DNA of 64,000 nt from Actinomycetota bacterium (GCA_021325435.1 JAJPHE010000087.1:1-64000); one strand, 5' to 3'. Positions 36,612-48,032 are shown, counted from the stretch's first letter. Program-made: numbers and translations. Notes: a model not told the origin generated them from the letters alone.

Positions 36612-37496
36612 TCAGAGCCCGGCGACCACCTCGACCATCATCTCGGCGGCCTGGGTCGGGTTGAGGGCCACCCGGGCGCCGGCGCCCTCGAGCGCCTCCA
36701 TCTTGGCCTTGGCCGTGCCCTTGGAGCCGGAGATGATCGCCCCGGCGTGGCCCATCTTCCGCCCCGGGGGGGCGGTGACGCCGGCGATGTAGGCCACCAC
36801 CGGCTTGGACATCTCCTTGGCGATGAAGTCGGCGGCCTTCTCCTCCTCGGAGCCGCCGATCTCGCCGATGAGGATCACCGCTTTGGTCTCGGGGTCGGAC
36901 TCGAAGGCGGCGAGGCAGTCGATGAAGTTGGTGCCCGGCACCGGGTCGCCGCCGATGCCGACGCAGGTGGTCTGGCCCACGCCCTTCTGGGTGAGGTCGT
37001 AGAGGGCCTGGTAGGTGAGGGTGCCGGACCGGCTGACGATGCCGACCGGGCCGCCGGGCATGGCGATGTCGCCGGAGGTGATGCCGATGTTGCACTTCCC
37101 GGGGCTGATGATGCCGGGGCAGTTCGGGCCGAGCAGCCTGGTCTCGGGGTACTGGCGGCGCAGCTCGTTGTAGACCCTCGCCTCGTCCTGGGCGGGGATG
37201 CCCTCGGTGATGCACACCACGAAGGAGATGCCGGCGGCGGCGGCCTCGAGGATGGCGGCCGGCGCCCCCTTCGGAGGCACGGAGATGAACGAGGCGTCGG
37301 CGCCGGTGGCGGCCACGGCGTCGGCGACACTGTCGTAGACGGGGATGCCGTCGACGTCCTGGCCGCCCTTGCCGGGGGTGACGCCGGCGACGATCTTGGT
37401 GCCGTAGTCGCGGTTGCGCAGCCCGTGGAAGCGGCCCTGGCCCCCGGTGAGGCCCTGCACGATGACCTTGGTGTTCTCGTCGACGAAGACGCTCAT
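36612..37496 (-). CDS. sucD: succinyl-CoA synthetase alpha subunit
   Basis: [35 protein letters not shown]...[17 protein letters not shown]...[14 protein letters not shown]. Confidence 0.97.
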   Translation of the reverse strand: MSVFVDENTKVIVQGLTGGQGRFHGLRNRDYGTKIVAGVTPGKGGQDVDGIPVYDSVADAVAATGADASFISVPPKGAPAAILEAAAAGISFVVCITEGIPAQDEARVYNELRRQYPETRLLGPNCPGIISPGKCNIGITSGDIAMPGGPVGIVSRSGTLTYQALYDLTQKGVGQTTCVGIGGDPVPGTNFIDCLAAFESDPETKAVILIGEIGGSEEEKAADFIAKEMSKPVVAYIAGVTAPPGRKMGHAGAIISGSKGTAKAKMEALEGAGARVALNPTQAAEMMVEVVAGL

Positions 37497-38644
37497 CGGG
37501 TCTTACCTCCCGCCAGCTCGGTCGCCCGGCGGGCGGCATCGATCATTGTCGGCAGTGACATCAGCCGGTCGGACTCGTGCTCGGCGAGGATCTTGCGGCC
37601 CTCGTCGGCGTTGGTGCCGTCGAGGCGGATGACGATCGGCGAGCGGATCTCCACCCGGCCGAGGGCGGCCACGATGCCGTTGGCCACCTCCTCGCCCCGG
37701 GTGATGCCGCCGAAGATGTTGATGAAGATGGCCTTCACCTTCTCGTCGGTGTTGATCACCTCGAGGGCGTTGGCCATGACCTCAGCCGAGGCGCCCCCGC
37801 CGATGTCGAGGAAGTTGGCCGGCTTGCCCCCGACCTGCTCGACGACGTCGCAGGTGCTCATGGCCAGGCCCGCCCCGTTGGCGATGATGCCGACGAAGCC
37901 GTCGAGGCCCACGTACTGCAGCCCCTTCTGGCGAGCCAGGGCTTCGCGGGGGTCAAGCACCTCGAGGCCGCGGAACTCGTCCCACTCCGGATGGCGGAAG
38001 GCGGCGTTGTCGTCCAGGGTGACCTTGGCGTCGAGGGCGTGCACCCGGCCGTCGGGCGTCAGGATGAGCGGGTTGATCTCGACCAGATCGGCGTCACCCT
38101 CGACGAAGCAGCGGTACAGCTTGACCAGGATATCGACGGCGCCGTCGGCCGCCTCGGGGTCGAGGTTCGCCTCCTCCACCAGCCCCCGGGCGGCGGCCTC
38201 GTCGAGGCCTTGCGTCGGGTCGATGTGCAGGCGGGCGATGGCGCCGGGGTCCTCCTCGGCCACCTGCTCGATGTCGACCCCACCCTTGGCCGACACCATG
38301 CCGAGGTGCAGCTTGGCCGCCCGGTCGAGGGTGAAGCTGGCGTAGTACTCCTTGGCGATGTCGGACGCGTGCTCGATCCACAGCCGCTTCACCACGTGGC
38401 CGCGGATGTCCATGCCGAGGATGTTGCCGGCGTGGGTGCGCACCTCGTCGGCGCTGTCGGCCAGCTTGATGCCTCCGGCCTTGCCCCGCCCGCCCACCTG
38501 GACCTGGGCCTTGACGACGACCGGATACCCGACCTTCTCGGCCGTGGCTACGGCCTCGTCGACGGTGTCGGCCACGCCGCCGGGCGACACCGGTATGCCG
38601 AAGCGGGAGAAGTACTGCTTTCCCTGGTACTCGAACAGATCCAC
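37493..38644 (-). CDS. sucC: succinyl-CoA synthetase beta subunit
   Basis: [23 protein letters not shown]...[16 protein letters not shown]...[20 protein letters not shown]...INIFGGITR. Confidence 0.97.
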   Translation of the reverse strand: MDLFEYQGKQYFSRFGIPVSPGGVADTVDEAVATAEKVGYPVVVKAQVQVGGRGKAGGIKLADSADEVRTHAGNILGMDIRGHVVKRLWIEHASDIAKEYYASFTLDRAAKLHLGMVSAKGGVDIEQVAEEDPGAIARLHIDPTQGLDEAAARGLVEEANLDPEAADGAVDILVKLYRCFVEGDADLVEINPLILTPDGRVHALDAKVTLDDNAAFRHPEWDEFRGLEVLDPREALARQKGLQYVGLDGFVGIIANGAGLAMSTCDVVEQVGGKPANFLDIGGGASAEVMANALEVINTDEKVKAIFINIFGGITRGEEVANGIVAALGRVEIRSPIVIRLDGTNADEGRKILAEHESDRLMSLPTMIDAARRATELAGGKTR

Positions 38645-38701
38645 TAAAGACTCTCCTCGCTGGTTCCGGCTGGTGTCGGGCTATCTCGGCTCGGTCGGGA
38701 G

Positions 38702-39124
38702 CTACTCGGCTCCGGCCGTCTGGCGGGCCCGGCGGTCGAGCGCCTCGCGCAGCCACTGGGCGATGGCCGGCAGGGGGGCGCCGGGTCCGAAGACCTCGGC
38801 CACACCGACGTCCTTCAGCTTCGGGATGTCGGCGTCGGGGATGATGCCGCCGCACACCACGATCACGTCGTCGACCCCCTCGGTGGAGAGCAGCTCGGTG
38901 ATGCGGGGCACCAGGGTCATGTGCGCCCCGGACAGGAGCGACAATCCGAGGGCGTCGGCGTCCTCCTGGATGACCGCCTGCACCACCTGCTCGGGCGTCT
39001 GGTGCAGCCCGGTGTAGATGACCTCGAACCCGGCGTCCCGGAGAGCCCGGGCGATCACCTTGGCGCCCCGGTCGTGTCCGTCGAGGCCGGGCTTGGCCAC
39101 CACCACGCGGTACGGCTCGCTCAC
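38702..39124 (-). CDS. stand-alone cobalamin (B12)-binding subunit of methylmalonyl-CoA mutase-type
   Basis: [33 protein letters not shown]...[13 protein letters not shown]...[12 protein letters not shown]. Confidence 0.92.
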   Translation of the reverse strand: MSEPYRVVVAKPGLDGHDRGAKVIARALRDAGFEVIYTGLHQTPEQVVQAVIQEDADALGLSLLSGAHMTLVPRITELLSTEGVDDVIVVCGGIIPDADIPKLKDVGVAEVFGPGAPLPAIAQWLREALDRRARQTAGAE

Positions 39125-39160
39125 GGGTGCCGATACTAGGGGCGGCCCGGAAACCGGGGC

Positions 39161-40693
39161 CTAATCGTCACCCTCGAGCAGCAGGGCCCGGACCTCCTCG
39201 CGGCGGACCTTGCTGGTGCCGGTGTGGGGGAGGTCCTCCACGAAGCGGATCCTCGCCGGCACCTTGAACGCCGCCAGCCGTTCGGCCGCCCACGCCGTCA
39301 GCTCGTCCTCGGTGAGGCTCGCCCCCCGGCTCAGGCGCACGGCGGCAACCGGGATTTCGCCCAGCCGCTCGTCGGGCAGTCCGACCACGGCCGCCTCGAC
39401 CACGTCCGGGTGCTCCTCGAGGGCCCCTTCCACCTCGACGGCGTACACCGAGTAGCCGCCCCGCTTGATGACGTCCTTCGAGCGGCCGGCGAAATGGATC
39501 AGGCCGAACGGGCCCCGCCGGGCCAGGTCGCCGGTGCGCAGCCACCCGTCGGCCGTCCGCACCGCCTCGGTTCCCTCGGGGTCGCCGTGGTAGCCCTCGA
39601 GCAGGCCGGGGCCCTTGACCCACAGCTCGCCCACCTCTCCCCCGGCCACGTCGTTGCCCTCCTCGTCCACGACCCGCATCCGGTTGGGGGGCACGGGGAA
39701 CCCGACGGAGTCGCCCGGCATCAGCGGCACCAGGGGTGGGCTGAGCTTGATGGCCACCCCGCCGGCGGCCTCCACCATGCCGTAGCCCTCGACGAAGGCG
39801 GCCTGCCCGACGTTGGTGCCGAGCACCGGCAGGGTGGCGATGGCCCCCATGGCCTGGAACCGGCGGGCCAGCTCCGCCGGCATGGCGTCGGCACCCGATG
39901 CCCACACCCGCACCGAGTGCAGGTCGCGCTGCTCGGCCCCCGCCTCGAGCATGAGCCGGTACATCGCCGGCACCCCGATGAACAGGGTGGCCCGCCGCCC
40001 CTCGATGGCGTCGAGCACGGCGTCGGGGCGGAAGCGGGGCAGGAAGTACACCGGCACCCCGGACACGGCGAGGGCCAGGGTGGCGACGAAGCCCATGATG
40101 TGGGAGAGGGGCAGGGCGATGACCGCCTCGTCGCGGCGCAGGCCGGCGGGCCACAGCACCCCCGCCGACACCTGGCCCAGCAACGAGCGGTGGGTGAGGC
40201 GGGCGCCCTTGGGCCGCCCGGTCGTGCCCGACGTGTAGAACACCGCCGCCACCTGGCCGGGGTCTCCCTCCACGGCCGGTGGGGCGGGAGTGCCGCCCAG
40301 CTCCTCGGCCGAGCGGACGACCATGGCGGCGCCGGCGTCGTGGGCGACCAGGTCGACCTCCGCCGCCGTCAGCTCGGCGTTGACCGGCACGGCGATGGCG
40401 CCGGCCCGGCAGGCGGCCAGGCTGGCCAGCAGCAGGTCGTAGGAGTTGGGCAGGGCGAGCACCACCCGGTCCCCGGGTTCGCTGCGGGCGCCGATGGCCC
40501 CGGACATGGCCGCCACCCGGGCGGCGGCCTGCCGGTAGGTGAGGGTCGAGCCGGCGGCGGCGTCCGGGCCCCCCGCCCCGCCGGCCTCTTCGACCAGCCG
40601 GCGGTCGCCGTGGATGTCGGCCAGCCGGTCCATCAGGACCCCGAGGGTTAGCCCGCGACCGGCGAGGAGGCTAGCCCGTTTGGTCCAGTTCAT
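39161..40693 (-). CDS. AMP-binding acyl-CoA synthetase/ligase
   Basis: AVFYTSGTTGRPKGARLTHRS; GYGMVEAAGG; GWLRTGDLARRGPFGLIHFAGRSKDVIKRGGYSVYAVEVE; GTSKVRREEV. Confidence 0.93.
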   Translation of the reverse strand: MNWTKRASLLAGRGLTLGVLMDRLADIHGDRRLVEEAGGAGGPDAAAGSTLTYRQAAARVAAMSGAIGARSEPGDRVVLALPNSYDLLLASLAACRAGAIAVPVNAELTAAEVDLVAHDAGAAMVVRSAEELGGTPAPPAVEGDPGQVAAVFYTSGTTGRPKGARLTHRSLLGQVSAGVLWPAGLRRDEAVIALPLSHIMGFVATLALAVSGVPVYFLPRFRPDAVLDAIEGRRATLFIGVPAMYRLMLEAGAEQRDLHSVRVWASGADAMPAELARRFQAMGAIATLPVLGTNVGQAAFVEGYGMVEAAGGVAIKLSPPLVPLMPGDSVGFPVPPNRMRVVDEEGNDVAGGEVGELWVKGPGLLEGYHGDPEGTEAVRTADGWLRTGDLARRGPFGLIHFAGRSKDVIKRGGYSVYAVEVEGALEEHPDVVEAAVVGLPDERLGEIPVAAVRLSRGASLTEDELTAWAAERLAAFKVPARIRFVEDLPHTGTSKVRREEVRALLLEGDD

Positions 40694-40745
40694 CCCGACC
40701 ATCCACAAATTGACGCGCCATTCGCTGTACAAGATGGAGGTGATC

Positions 40746-41603
40746 GTGTCGACAGATATAGCAGTGCTCGAGGCGATCGTCACCGCCGCTCGCAGGCCCC
40801 AGACGTACCTCAGCCACGCCCGCGAGGCGGTGTCGGTCGCCCGCTGCGCCCTGCGCTACCCGCTGGGGCTGGCCGACACGGACATCCGCGGCCCGGGTTC
40901 GGGCGGGGACGCCGGCCACCACACGCCGGTGATCCTGCTGCACGGCTACGCCCACAACCGCTCCGGCTGGTACGTGCTCGAACGCCACCTGGCCAAAGCC
41001 GGCTTCTCGAGCGTCCACACGATCAACTACTCCCCCTTCCGCCACGACGTGCCCGAACTGGCCGCCCGGCTGGCCGACACGGTCGAGGCCCTGCAACGGG
41101 TGACCGGCATCGACCGGGTCCACCTCGTCGGCCACAGCCTCGGCGGCATCATCGCCCGCTGGTACGTCCAGGAGCTCGGCGGCGACCGCCACGTGGCCAC
41201 CGCCGTCGCCATCGGCTCGCCCCACGAAGGGACGGTCGCAGCCTACGCGGGGCCGGGTCGGACCGCCTCCCAGCTGCGTCCCGGTTCGGCGGTCATCCGC
41301 CGGCTGGCCGAGGGCGCCTGCCCGTCGCCGGTGCGCTGGGTCGCCTACTACTCCAACACCGACCTGCTGGTTCAGCCCTCGCCATCGGGGATGCTGCGCC
41401 ACCCCGCCCTCGGAGCGGTGAACATCCTGGCCAAGGACCACGGGCACCTGTCGCTGATGCTGTCGCCCAAGGTGGCCCGCTCGGTGGTCGACCAGCTCGA
41501 GGCGGCCGAGGGCGTCCCCGGAGTCGCCCCGCTGGCCGGCTTGGAGAAGCCGGCGCGGCCGGTGGCGGCGAGGCCCCGCCGGGCCGTCAGCGCGCCTTCT
41601 TGA
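40746..41603 (+). CDS. alpha/beta-fold lipase/hydrolase
   Basis: VILLHGYAHNRSGW; nucleophile elbow VHLVGHSLGGIIARWY; His KDHGHLSL; GTG start 10 nt after a GGAGGTGATC Shine-Dalgarno match. Confidence 0.88.
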   Translation: MSTDIAVLEAIVTAARRPQTYLSHAREAVSVARCALRYPLGLADTDIRGPGSGGDAGHHTPVILLHGYAHNRSGWYVLERHLAKAGFSSVHTINYSPFRHDVPELAARLADTVEALQRVTGIDRVHLVGHSLGGIIARWYVQELGGDRHVATAVAIGSPHEGTVAAYAGPGRTASQLRPGSAVIRRLAEGACPSPVRWVAYYSNTDLLVQPSPSGMLRHPALGAVNILAKDHGHLSLMLSPKVARSVVDQLEAAEGVPGVAPLAGLEKPARPVAARPRRAVSAPS

Positions 41604-44600
41604 GCGGAGCCCAGGCCAGGAGCAGCCGCTTCTCCCCCAACCCGGGGAACACCACCACCGCCTCGGCCTTGTCGCCGGAACCGACCACCTCGGTGACCAC
41701 TCCCTCGCCCCATTTGGCGTGGACCACGTCGTCGCCGGCCCGCAGCCCCAGCGCCTCGGCGCCGCTGGTCCGGGCCGGCGTGGCCTTCATGGCCGACTCC
41801 ACGATCCGGTCTCGTCCGGCCCGCACGCCGCCGCCTCGCAGCGACCCGGGCGGCCCGCCGCCGGAGATGGCCCGGGTGAGGGCCTCGGGTATCTCGGCGA
41901 TGAACCGGCTGGGCGGGTTGTAGGAGGCGCCGCCCCAGAGCGTGCGGCAGAAGGCGTGCGACAGGTACAGGCGTTGGCGGGCCCGGGTGATGCCGACGTA
42001 GCAGAGCCGGCGTTCCTCCTCCATCTCGTCGGGCTCGCCGATCGAGCGCATGTGGGGGAACACGCCCTCCTCCATGCCGACGAGGAACACCACGGGGAAC
42101 TCGAGCCCCTTGGCGGTGTGCAGGGTCATGAGGCTGACCGAGGTCTCGTCGTCGGACAGCTCGTCGGTGTCGGCGACGAGGCTCACCGCCTCGAGGAAGC
42201 CGTCGAGGTCGTCGTGCTCGTCGGCCACCGCCACCAGCTCGGCGATGTTCTCCAGCCGGCCGGCCGCCTCGACGGTGTGCTCGGCCTCGAGCTCGGCGGC
42301 GTAGCCGGTCTCTTCGAGCACCCGGCGCAGCACCGGGCCGGGGCCGTCGGGCGCCACCCGGCGCAGCGATTCGAGCAGCACGGCCAGGGCCCGGGCGCCG
42401 GTCAGGGCCCGCCCCGACACGCCGGCGTCCTCGGCCCGGGCCAGGGCGTCACCGAAGCCGAGGCCGTGCTGGCGGGCGAACACGTCGATGCGCCCGACGC
42501 TGGTGTCGCCCACACCCCGACGGGGGACGTTGACGATGCGCTTGAGCGACACCTCGTCGGCCGGGTTGGACACGGCCCGCAGGTAGGCGAGGAGGTCCTT
42601 GATCTCGCGCCGGTCGTAGAAACGGGTGCCACCGACGACCCGGTAGGGGATGTTGCGCCGGACCAGTTCCTCCTCCAGCACCCGGCTCTGGGCGTTGGTG
42701 CGGTAGAAGACGGCCATATCGCCGTAGCGGAAGTCGGCCCCGTCGTGCAGGCTGCCGATCTCCTGGGCCACCCACGCCGCCTCGTCGTGCTCGTCGGACG
42801 CCTCATAGCGCACGATCGGCTCGCCGCCCACCTGGTCGGTCCACAACGCCTTGGGCTTGCGCTGCATGTTGTTGGCGATGACGGCGTTGGCCGCGTCGAG
42901 GATGGTCTGGGTGGAGCGGTAGTTCTGCTCGAGGACGATGACAGTGGCGTCGGGGAAGGCCCGTTCGAACTCGAGGATGTTGCGGATGTCGGCCGAGCGG
43001 AACCGGTAGATGCTGTTGTGCACCAGGATTCCGCCGGCCCCGTAGGTGTGGGTCGGCGTGACCTCGAGGTCGTAGACGGGCCCGTCATAGAAGTCGCTCT
43101 CCGCCGAATCCACCGTCGCCTCGACGAAGTGCCCCCCCTCCTCGACGAGGACGGTCATGCCCGGATGGAGGTGGGCCAGGGGCATGAAGTCGTAGATCTG
43201 GCCCCCGATCGCCGCTCGGCGGTGGATCTCCATGCCGCCCGCGTCGGCGACGGCGCGGGCCAGCTCCACCGCCTCGGGGTAGCTCTCGCGGGCCGTCTCA
43301 AAGCGGGAGGACTGCACCCGGTGGTCGCCGACGTCCCCGTAGCGGAGGTGGCCAAACATGGTGAGGTTGATCGACTGCCGGCGGCGACCGTTCTGGGGGC
43401 GGAGGTGGGGGAAGGCCGGGTGGAGGTCGAGGTCGAGCATGAGAGCTTTGGCCGCCGTTCGGGTGTCCAACTCGTCGAACAACCGGGCCAGCCATCTCTC
43501 GTCCATGGCCAGATCGCGGCCCTGACCGTGGAAGCAGGCGGTGGGCAGGCCGTAGGTGGCGGAGAACCAGGCTTCCCAGTAGCTGGCCTCGGCCCGGTCG
43601 GCACAGGACCGGAGGATCCACATCTTGTCGGCGTGCTCCTGGTTGGCCCGGACTCGCAAACCCGAGTCGGGCCTGCCCTGGCCGTCCTGTCGCACTGATT
43701 TCGCCTGCCCCACCCGGTAGCCGCGGTCGGCCCGGTACATGAGGTACACGAGGTGGCCGCCCGGCGGCAGGTCGGGCTTGGCCAACAGGATGTGGTGCGG
43801 CGTTCCTCGCAGGGTGCGGCCACCCGCCCGCACCGTGTACATGCGACCCTGCCAGTGGCCCCGCTTCACGTGGGTGATCTCGCCGGCAACGGCAACGCCG
43901 CGGCCACCGGTGCCCGTGACCCGGTCGCCCTCCGTCAGCTCCTCGATCGGCTTCGGGCCAGCCGGTGTCGACACCAGGGTGCCGGGCGGCAGGCACTGGT
44001 CGCTGTCACCCACCACGCAGAGGTTCCGGTGCGCCTCGGCCAGGGTGATGACCAGCTCGTTCTGGGCCCGGTTGGTGTCCTGGTACTCGTCGACCAACAG
44101 GTGCTCGAAGCGGTGGCGGTAGCGCTCCAGCACGTCGGGGAACGCCTGCATGAGGTTGACCGTCACCATGAGCAGGTCGTCGAAGTCCATGGCCGAGGCG
44201 GCGAGGAGCCGCTTCTGGTACTCGGCATAGACGTCGGCCACCTTGCGGTCGAAGATGGTGCGGGCCTGCTCGCGGTAGTGCTCGAAGTCGACCAGCTCGT
44301 TCTTGGCCTGGCTGATGACGCCGTGGACCGACCGGGGCGGGAACCGCTTCGAGTCGATGTTGAGATCGCGGATGACGTAGCCGGTGAGGCGGACGGCGTC
44401 GGCCTGGTCGTAGATGGTGAACGACGACTTGTAGCCGAGGCGTGACGCCTCGCGGCGCAGGATGCGCACGCACGCCGAGTGGAAGGTGGACACCCACATG
44501 CGCTCGGCGACGGGCCCGACCAGCCCGGCGACCCGCCGGCGCATCTCGTCGGCCGCCTTGTTGGTGAAGGTGATGGCGAGGATCGAGAACGGGGAGGCGC

Positions 44601-44823
44601 CGCGCTCGGCGATGAGGTGGGCGATGCGGTGGGTGAGGACGCGGGTCTTGCCCGAGCCGGCGCCGGCCAGGATCAGCAGGGGACCGGTGTCGTGCAGGAC
44701 GGCCTCGCGCTGGGCCGGGTTGAGCCCGGCGAGCAGGTCGCGCCGGGGCGGCCCGGCGAAGTCGGCGCCGGCGGGATCGTCCTCCAACCCGACCGGCAGG
44801 GACGGAAGGGGCGGCCCGCTCAC
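41587..44823 (-). CDS. pcrA: UvrD/PcrA-family ATP-dependent DNA helicase interrupted by an intein
   Basis: [55 protein letters not shown]; motif III GDSDQ/SIYRFR split by the intein; C-terminal [14 protein letters not shown] overlap with guaA. Confidence 0.96.
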   Translation of the reverse strand: MSGPPLPSLPVGLEDDPAGADFAGPPRRDLLAGLNPAQREAVLHDTGPLLILAGAGSGKTRVLTHRIAHLIAERGASPFSILAITFTNKAADEMRRRVAGLVGPVAERMWVSTFHSACVRILRREASRLGYKSSFTIYDQADAVRLTGYVIRDLNIDSKRFPPRSVHGVISQAKNELVDFEHYREQARTIFDRKVADVYAEYQKRLLAASAMDFDDLLMVTVNLMQAFPDVLERYRHRFEHLLVDEYQDTNRAQNELVITLAEAHRNLCVVGDSDQCLPPGTLVSTPAGPKPIEELTEGDRVTGTGGRGVAVAGEITHVKRGHWQGRMYTVRAGGRTLRGTPHHILLAKPDLPPGGHLVYLMYRADRGYRVGQAKSVRQDGQGRPDSGLRVRANQEHADKMWILRSCADRAEASYWEAWFSATYGLPTACFHGQGRDLAMDERWLARLFDELDTRTAAKALMLDLDLHPAFPHLRPQNGRRRQSINLTMFGHLRYGDVGDHRVQSSRFETARESYPEAVELARAVADAGGMEIHRRAAIGGQIYDFMPLAHLHPGMTVLVEEGGHFVEATVDSAESDFYDGPVYDLEVTPTHTYGAGGILVHNSIYRFRSADIRNILEFERAFPDATVIVLEQNYRSTQTILDAANAVIANNMQRKPKALWTDQVGGEPIVRYEASDEHDEAAWVAQEIGSLHDGADFRYGDMAVFYRTNAQSRVLEEELVRRNIPYRVVGGTRFYDRREIKDLLAYLRAVSNPADEVSLKRIVNVPRRGVGDTSVGRIDVFARQHGLGFGDALARAEDAGVSGRALTGARALAVLLESLRRVAPDGPGPVLRRVLEETGYAAELEAEHTVEAAGRLENIAELVAVADEHDDLDGFLEAVSLVADTDELSDDETSVSLMTLHTAKGLEFPVVFLVGMEEGVFPHMRSIGEPDEMEEERRLCYVGITRARQRLYLSHAFCRTLWGGASYNPPSRFIAEIPEALTRAISGGGPPGSLRGGGVRAGRDRIVESAMKATPARTSGAEALGLRAGDDVVHAKWGEGVVTEVVGSGDKAEAVVVFPGLGEKRLLLAWAPLKKAR
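43015..43995 (-). mobile_element. 327-aa intein in PcrA/UvrD (Hint splicing domain with GIY-YIG-like insert)
   Basis: Starts [24 protein letters not shown] (block A), [13 protein letters not shown] (block B), ends [21 protein letters not shown] (blocks F/G), +1 extein residue Ser; removal restores [17 protein letters not shown]. Confidence 0.95.
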
Positions 44824-46367
44824 TCCCACTCGATGGTGCCCGGGGGCTTCGACGTGATGTCGAGCGCCACCCGGTTGACCCCCGGCACCTCGTTGATGAT
44901 CCGCGACGACAGCCGCTCCAGCAGGTCGTAGGGGAGACGGGCCCAGTCGGCCGTCATGGCGTCCTCGCTGGTGACGGCGCGGATGACGATCGGGTAGGCG
45001 TAGGTGCGCTCGTCGCCCATGACCCCGACGGTGCGCACGGCCGGCAGCACAGCGAAGCTCTGCCAGATGTCGCGGTAGAGGCCGGCCCGCTTGATCTCCT
45101 CGACGACGATGGCGTCGGCCGCCTGCAGGATGGCCACCCGTTCCGGGGTGATGGTTCCGATGATGCGCACGGCCAGGCCGGGCCCGGGGAAGGGCTGACG
45201 CCACACGATGTCCTCGGGGAGGCCGAGCTCCTCACCGACGGCGCGCACCTCGTCCTTGAACAGGTTGCGCAGCGGCTCCACCAGCTCGAAGTTCATGTCG
45301 TCGGGCAGGCCGCCCACGTTGTGGTGCGACTTGATCTTGGCCGCGTCGCTGGTGCCCGACTCGATGATGTCGGGGTACAGCGTGCCCTGCACGAGGAAGC
45401 GGGCGTCCTCGAAGTCGGCGGCCACCTCCTCGAACACCCGGATGAACGTCTCGCCGATGATCTTGCGCTTGCGCTCGGGGTCGATGACGTCGTTGAGCGA
45501 CTCGAGGAACCGGTCGCCCGCCTTGACGTGCACCAGGTCGACGTTGAACTGGCGCCGGAAGGTCGTCTCCACCTGCTCGGCCTCGCCGGCGCGCATCAGG
45601 CCGGTGTCGACGAACACGCAGGTGAGCTGGTCGCCGACCGCCTTGTGCACCAGGGCGGCGGCCACGGCCGAGTCGACCCCTCCGGAGAGGCCGCAGATGA
45701 CCTTCTCCCCCCCGACCTGGTCGCGCACCGCCTCGACCGACGACTCGATGATCGAGGTCATGGTCCAGTTGGGACGGCAGCCGCACACGTCGTACAGGAA
45801 GTGCTTGAGGATCTCCTGTCCCCGGGGGGTGTGGGCCACCTCGGGGTGGAACTGCACGCCGTAGATGGCGTGCTCGGCGTCCTCGAGGGCGGCCACGGGG
45901 GCGTCGGGCGACATCGCCGTCACCGTGAACCCCGGCGGGGGGGCCACGATGGCGTCGAAGTGGCTCATCCACACGTCCTGCTCGTTGGGCAGGCCGGCCA
46001 TGAGCGCCGAGGCCGAGACCACCTGCATCGGCGTGCGCCCGTACTCGCCCCGCCCGGTGCGGGCCACCTGGCCGCCGAGCTGCTGGGCCAGCAGCTGGGC
46101 GCCGTAGCAGATACCGAGCACGGGGACGCCGGCCTTGTACACGCCGGCGTCGACGGTCGGCGCCCCGGCCACGTGGACCGACTTGGGGCCGCCGGAGAAG
46201 ATGATGCCCCGGGGCCGGCGGGCGAGCATGTCCGCCACCGGCATGTCGTGGGGGACGATCTCGGAGTAGACGTGGGCCTCGCGGACACGCCGGGCGATCA
46301 GCTGGGCGTACTGCGCCCCGAAGTCGACGACGAGGACGGTGTCGAAGCCCTCGCTGAGATCAGTCAC
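44820..46367 (-). CDS. guaA: GMP synthase (glutamine-hydrolysing)
   Basis: [48 protein letters not shown]-term [18 protein letters not shown]. Confidence 0.98.
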   Translation of the reverse strand: MTDLSEGFDTVLVVDFGAQYAQLIARRVREAHVYSEIVPHDMPVADMLARRPRGIIFSGGPKSVHVAGAPTVDAGVYKAGVPVLGICYGAQLLAQQLGGQVARTGRGEYGRTPMQVVSASALMAGLPNEQDVWMSHFDAIVAPPPGFTVTAMSPDAPVAALEDAEHAIYGVQFHPEVAHTPRGQEILKHFLYDVCGCRPNWTMTSIIESSVEAVRDQVGGEKVICGLSGGVDSAVAAALVHKAVGDQLTCVFVDTGLMRAGEAEQVETTFRRQFNVDLVHVKAGDRFLESLNDVIDPERKRKIIGETFIRVFEEVAADFEDARFLVQGTLYPDIIESGTSDAAKIKSHHNVGGLPDDMNFELVEPLRNLFKDEVRAVGEELGLPEDIVWRQPFPGPGLAVRIIGTITPERVAILQAADAIVVEEIKRAGLYRDIWQSFAVLPAVRTVGVMGDERTYAYPIVIRAVTSEDAMTADWARLPYDLLERLSSRIINEVPGVNRVALDITSKPPGTIEWE

Positions 46368-46389
46368 GGCACAAGCGGCCCGGGGGCCG

Positions 46390-47553
46390 TCAGTGTCCCA
46401 TCCCGACGCCCTGCGACCGCTGCAGGGCCTTGCCCTCGGTCTGCAGGGCGGGGGCGACCATCACCTCGGCCTTCTGGAACTCCTTGACGCTCTCGTACCC
46501 GCAGGTCGCCATGCTGGTGCGCAGGGCGCCGAACAGGTTGAGCCGGCCGTCGTTCTCGTGGGCCGGGCCGAGGAGGACCTCCTTCAGGGTGCCGAGCCGG
46601 CCGGTGCGGACCCGGGCGCCGCGGGGCAGCGACGGGTGGAAGGTGGCCATGCCCCAGTGGAACCCCTTGCCCGGCGCCTCGTGGGCGGCGGCCAGCGGCG
46701 AGCCGATCATGACGGCGTCGGCGCCACAGGCGATGGCCTTGGCGATGTCGCCCCCCTTGGACATGCCGCCGTCCGCGATCACCTGCACGTACACGCCGGT
46801 CTCGTCGAGGTGACGCATGCGGGCGCCGGCGGCGTCGGCGATGGCCGTCGCCTGGGGGACGCCGATGCCGAGCACGCCCCGGGTGGTGCAGGCGTTGCCG
46901 GGGCCGACCCCGACGAGAATGCCGACGGCGCCGGTGCGCATCAGGTGCAGGGCGGCCTGGTAGGAGGCGCACCCGCCGACGATCACCGGGATCTCGAACT
47001 CGCGGATGAAGCGCTTCAGGTTGAGCGGCTCCACCGTCTTGGACACGTGCTCGGCCGACACGACCGTGCCCTGGATGACGAGCAGGTCGAGCTCGGCCTC
47101 CAGCACCGCCTTGGCGAACTGCTCGGTGCGCTGCGGGGTCACCGAGGCGCAGGAGACGACGCCGGCGTCTTTGATCTCGCGGATCCGCTGGGTGACCAGC
47201 TCCGGCTTCACCGGCTCGGAGTAGATCTGCTGCATCCGGGCGGTCGCCTTCTCCGAGTCGAGCTTGGAGATCTCGTCGAAGAGCGGCTCGGGATCCTCGT
47301 AGCGGGTCCACAGCCCCTCGAGGTTCAGCACGCCAACCCCGCCGAGGCGGCCGATCTCGATGGCGGTGGCCGGGCTGATGACCCCGTCCATGGCCGCCCC
47401 CATGAGCGGCAGCTCGAAGCGGAAGGCGTCGATCTCCCAGGAGATGTCAACGTCCTCCGGGTCCCTCGTCCTCCGGCTGGGGACGATGGCGATGTCGTCG
47501 AAGCCGTACGCCCTCCTGCCCGACTTGCCGATGCCGATCTCGAGCTCAGCCAC
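46390..47553 (-). CDS. GuaB3-type IMP dehydrogenase family protein (no CBS domains apparent)
   Basis: [28 protein letters not shown]...[13 protein letters not shown]...[28 protein letters not shown]. Confidence 0.9.
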   Translation of the reverse strand: MAELEIGIGKSGRRAYGFDDIAIVPSRRTRDPEDVDISWEIDAFRFELPLMGAAMDGVISPATAIEIGRLGGVGVLNLEGLWTRYEDPEPLFDEISKLDSEKATARMQQIYSEPVKPELVTQRIREIKDAGVVSCASVTPQRTEQFAKAVLEAELDLLVIQGTVVSAEHVSKTVEPLNLKRFIREFEIPVIVGGCASYQAALHLMRTGAVGILVGVGPGNACTTRGVLGIGVPQATAIADAAGARMRHLDETGVYVQVIADGGMSKGGDIAKAIACGADAVMIGSPLAAAHEAPGKGFHWGMATFHPSLPRGARVRTGRLGTLKEVLLGPAHENDGRLNLFGALRTSMATCGYESVKEFQKAEVMVAPALQTEGKALQRSQGVGMGH

Positions 47554-47629
47554 AAAGCACCCCTTGGATCCCTGCCCGCTTTTCACGAGGATACTTCGGG
47601 GCTGTGACGGCCCCCGGCCACCCCGGCGG

Positions 47630-47642
47630 CCCCCAAAGGGGG
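47630..47642. terminator. hairpin CCCCC-AAA-GGGGG between the 127-aa ORF and guaB3
   Basis: Perfect GC stem beginning about 7 nt past the stop at 47649 (minus strand); no clear U-tract. Confidence 0.35.
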
Positions 47643-47648
47643 GCGTGG

Positions 47649-48032
47649 TCAGGGGCGCAGGCTGCGCAGGATCTGGCGGGCCACGGCGCTGTTCATCTCG
47701 TACAGGACCGAGTTGCGGGCCCGCTCGATCCGCTTGAGGATGCCGCCCTCGGTGTCGGACAGGGCGTCGAGGCCGGCGATCACCGCCCGGCGGGTCGAGT
47801 CGGTCGCCTCGTAGCCCATCCGGGTCAGGCCCTTCACGATCTCGCTGCGGGCCACCGGACCGGGGGCGGCCTGGGCCACGATGGTGAGGGCGTCCTTGGT
47901 CAGCTCCGACGCCCGGTCGACCGCCTCGGCGGCCGAGATGGTGTCCTCCTCGCCGTCGATGGAGGCCAGCCAGCGGCGGACCTTGCGCACGATCTCGTCG
48001 TGGGTCTCCCCCTCGAAGCTGAGCGTGGGCAT
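47649..48032 (-). CDS. hypothetical protein, 127 aa
   Basis: Good ORF MPTLSFEGETHDEIVRKVRRWLASIDGEEDTISAAEAVDRASEL; no family recognised. Confidence 0.7.
   Translation of the reverse strand: MPTLSFEGETHDEIVRKVRRWLASIDGEEDTISAAEAVDRASELTKDALTIVAQAAPGPVARSEIVKGLTRMGYEATDSTRRAVIAGLDALSDTEGGILKRIERARNSVLYEMNSAVARQILRSLRP

Noticed and set aside
44824-45204. N-terminal 127-aa extension of the PcrA ORF
   Set aside because: Lies inside guaA out of frame, Arg/His-rich; the GTG at 44823 overlapping the guaA stop is the better start.
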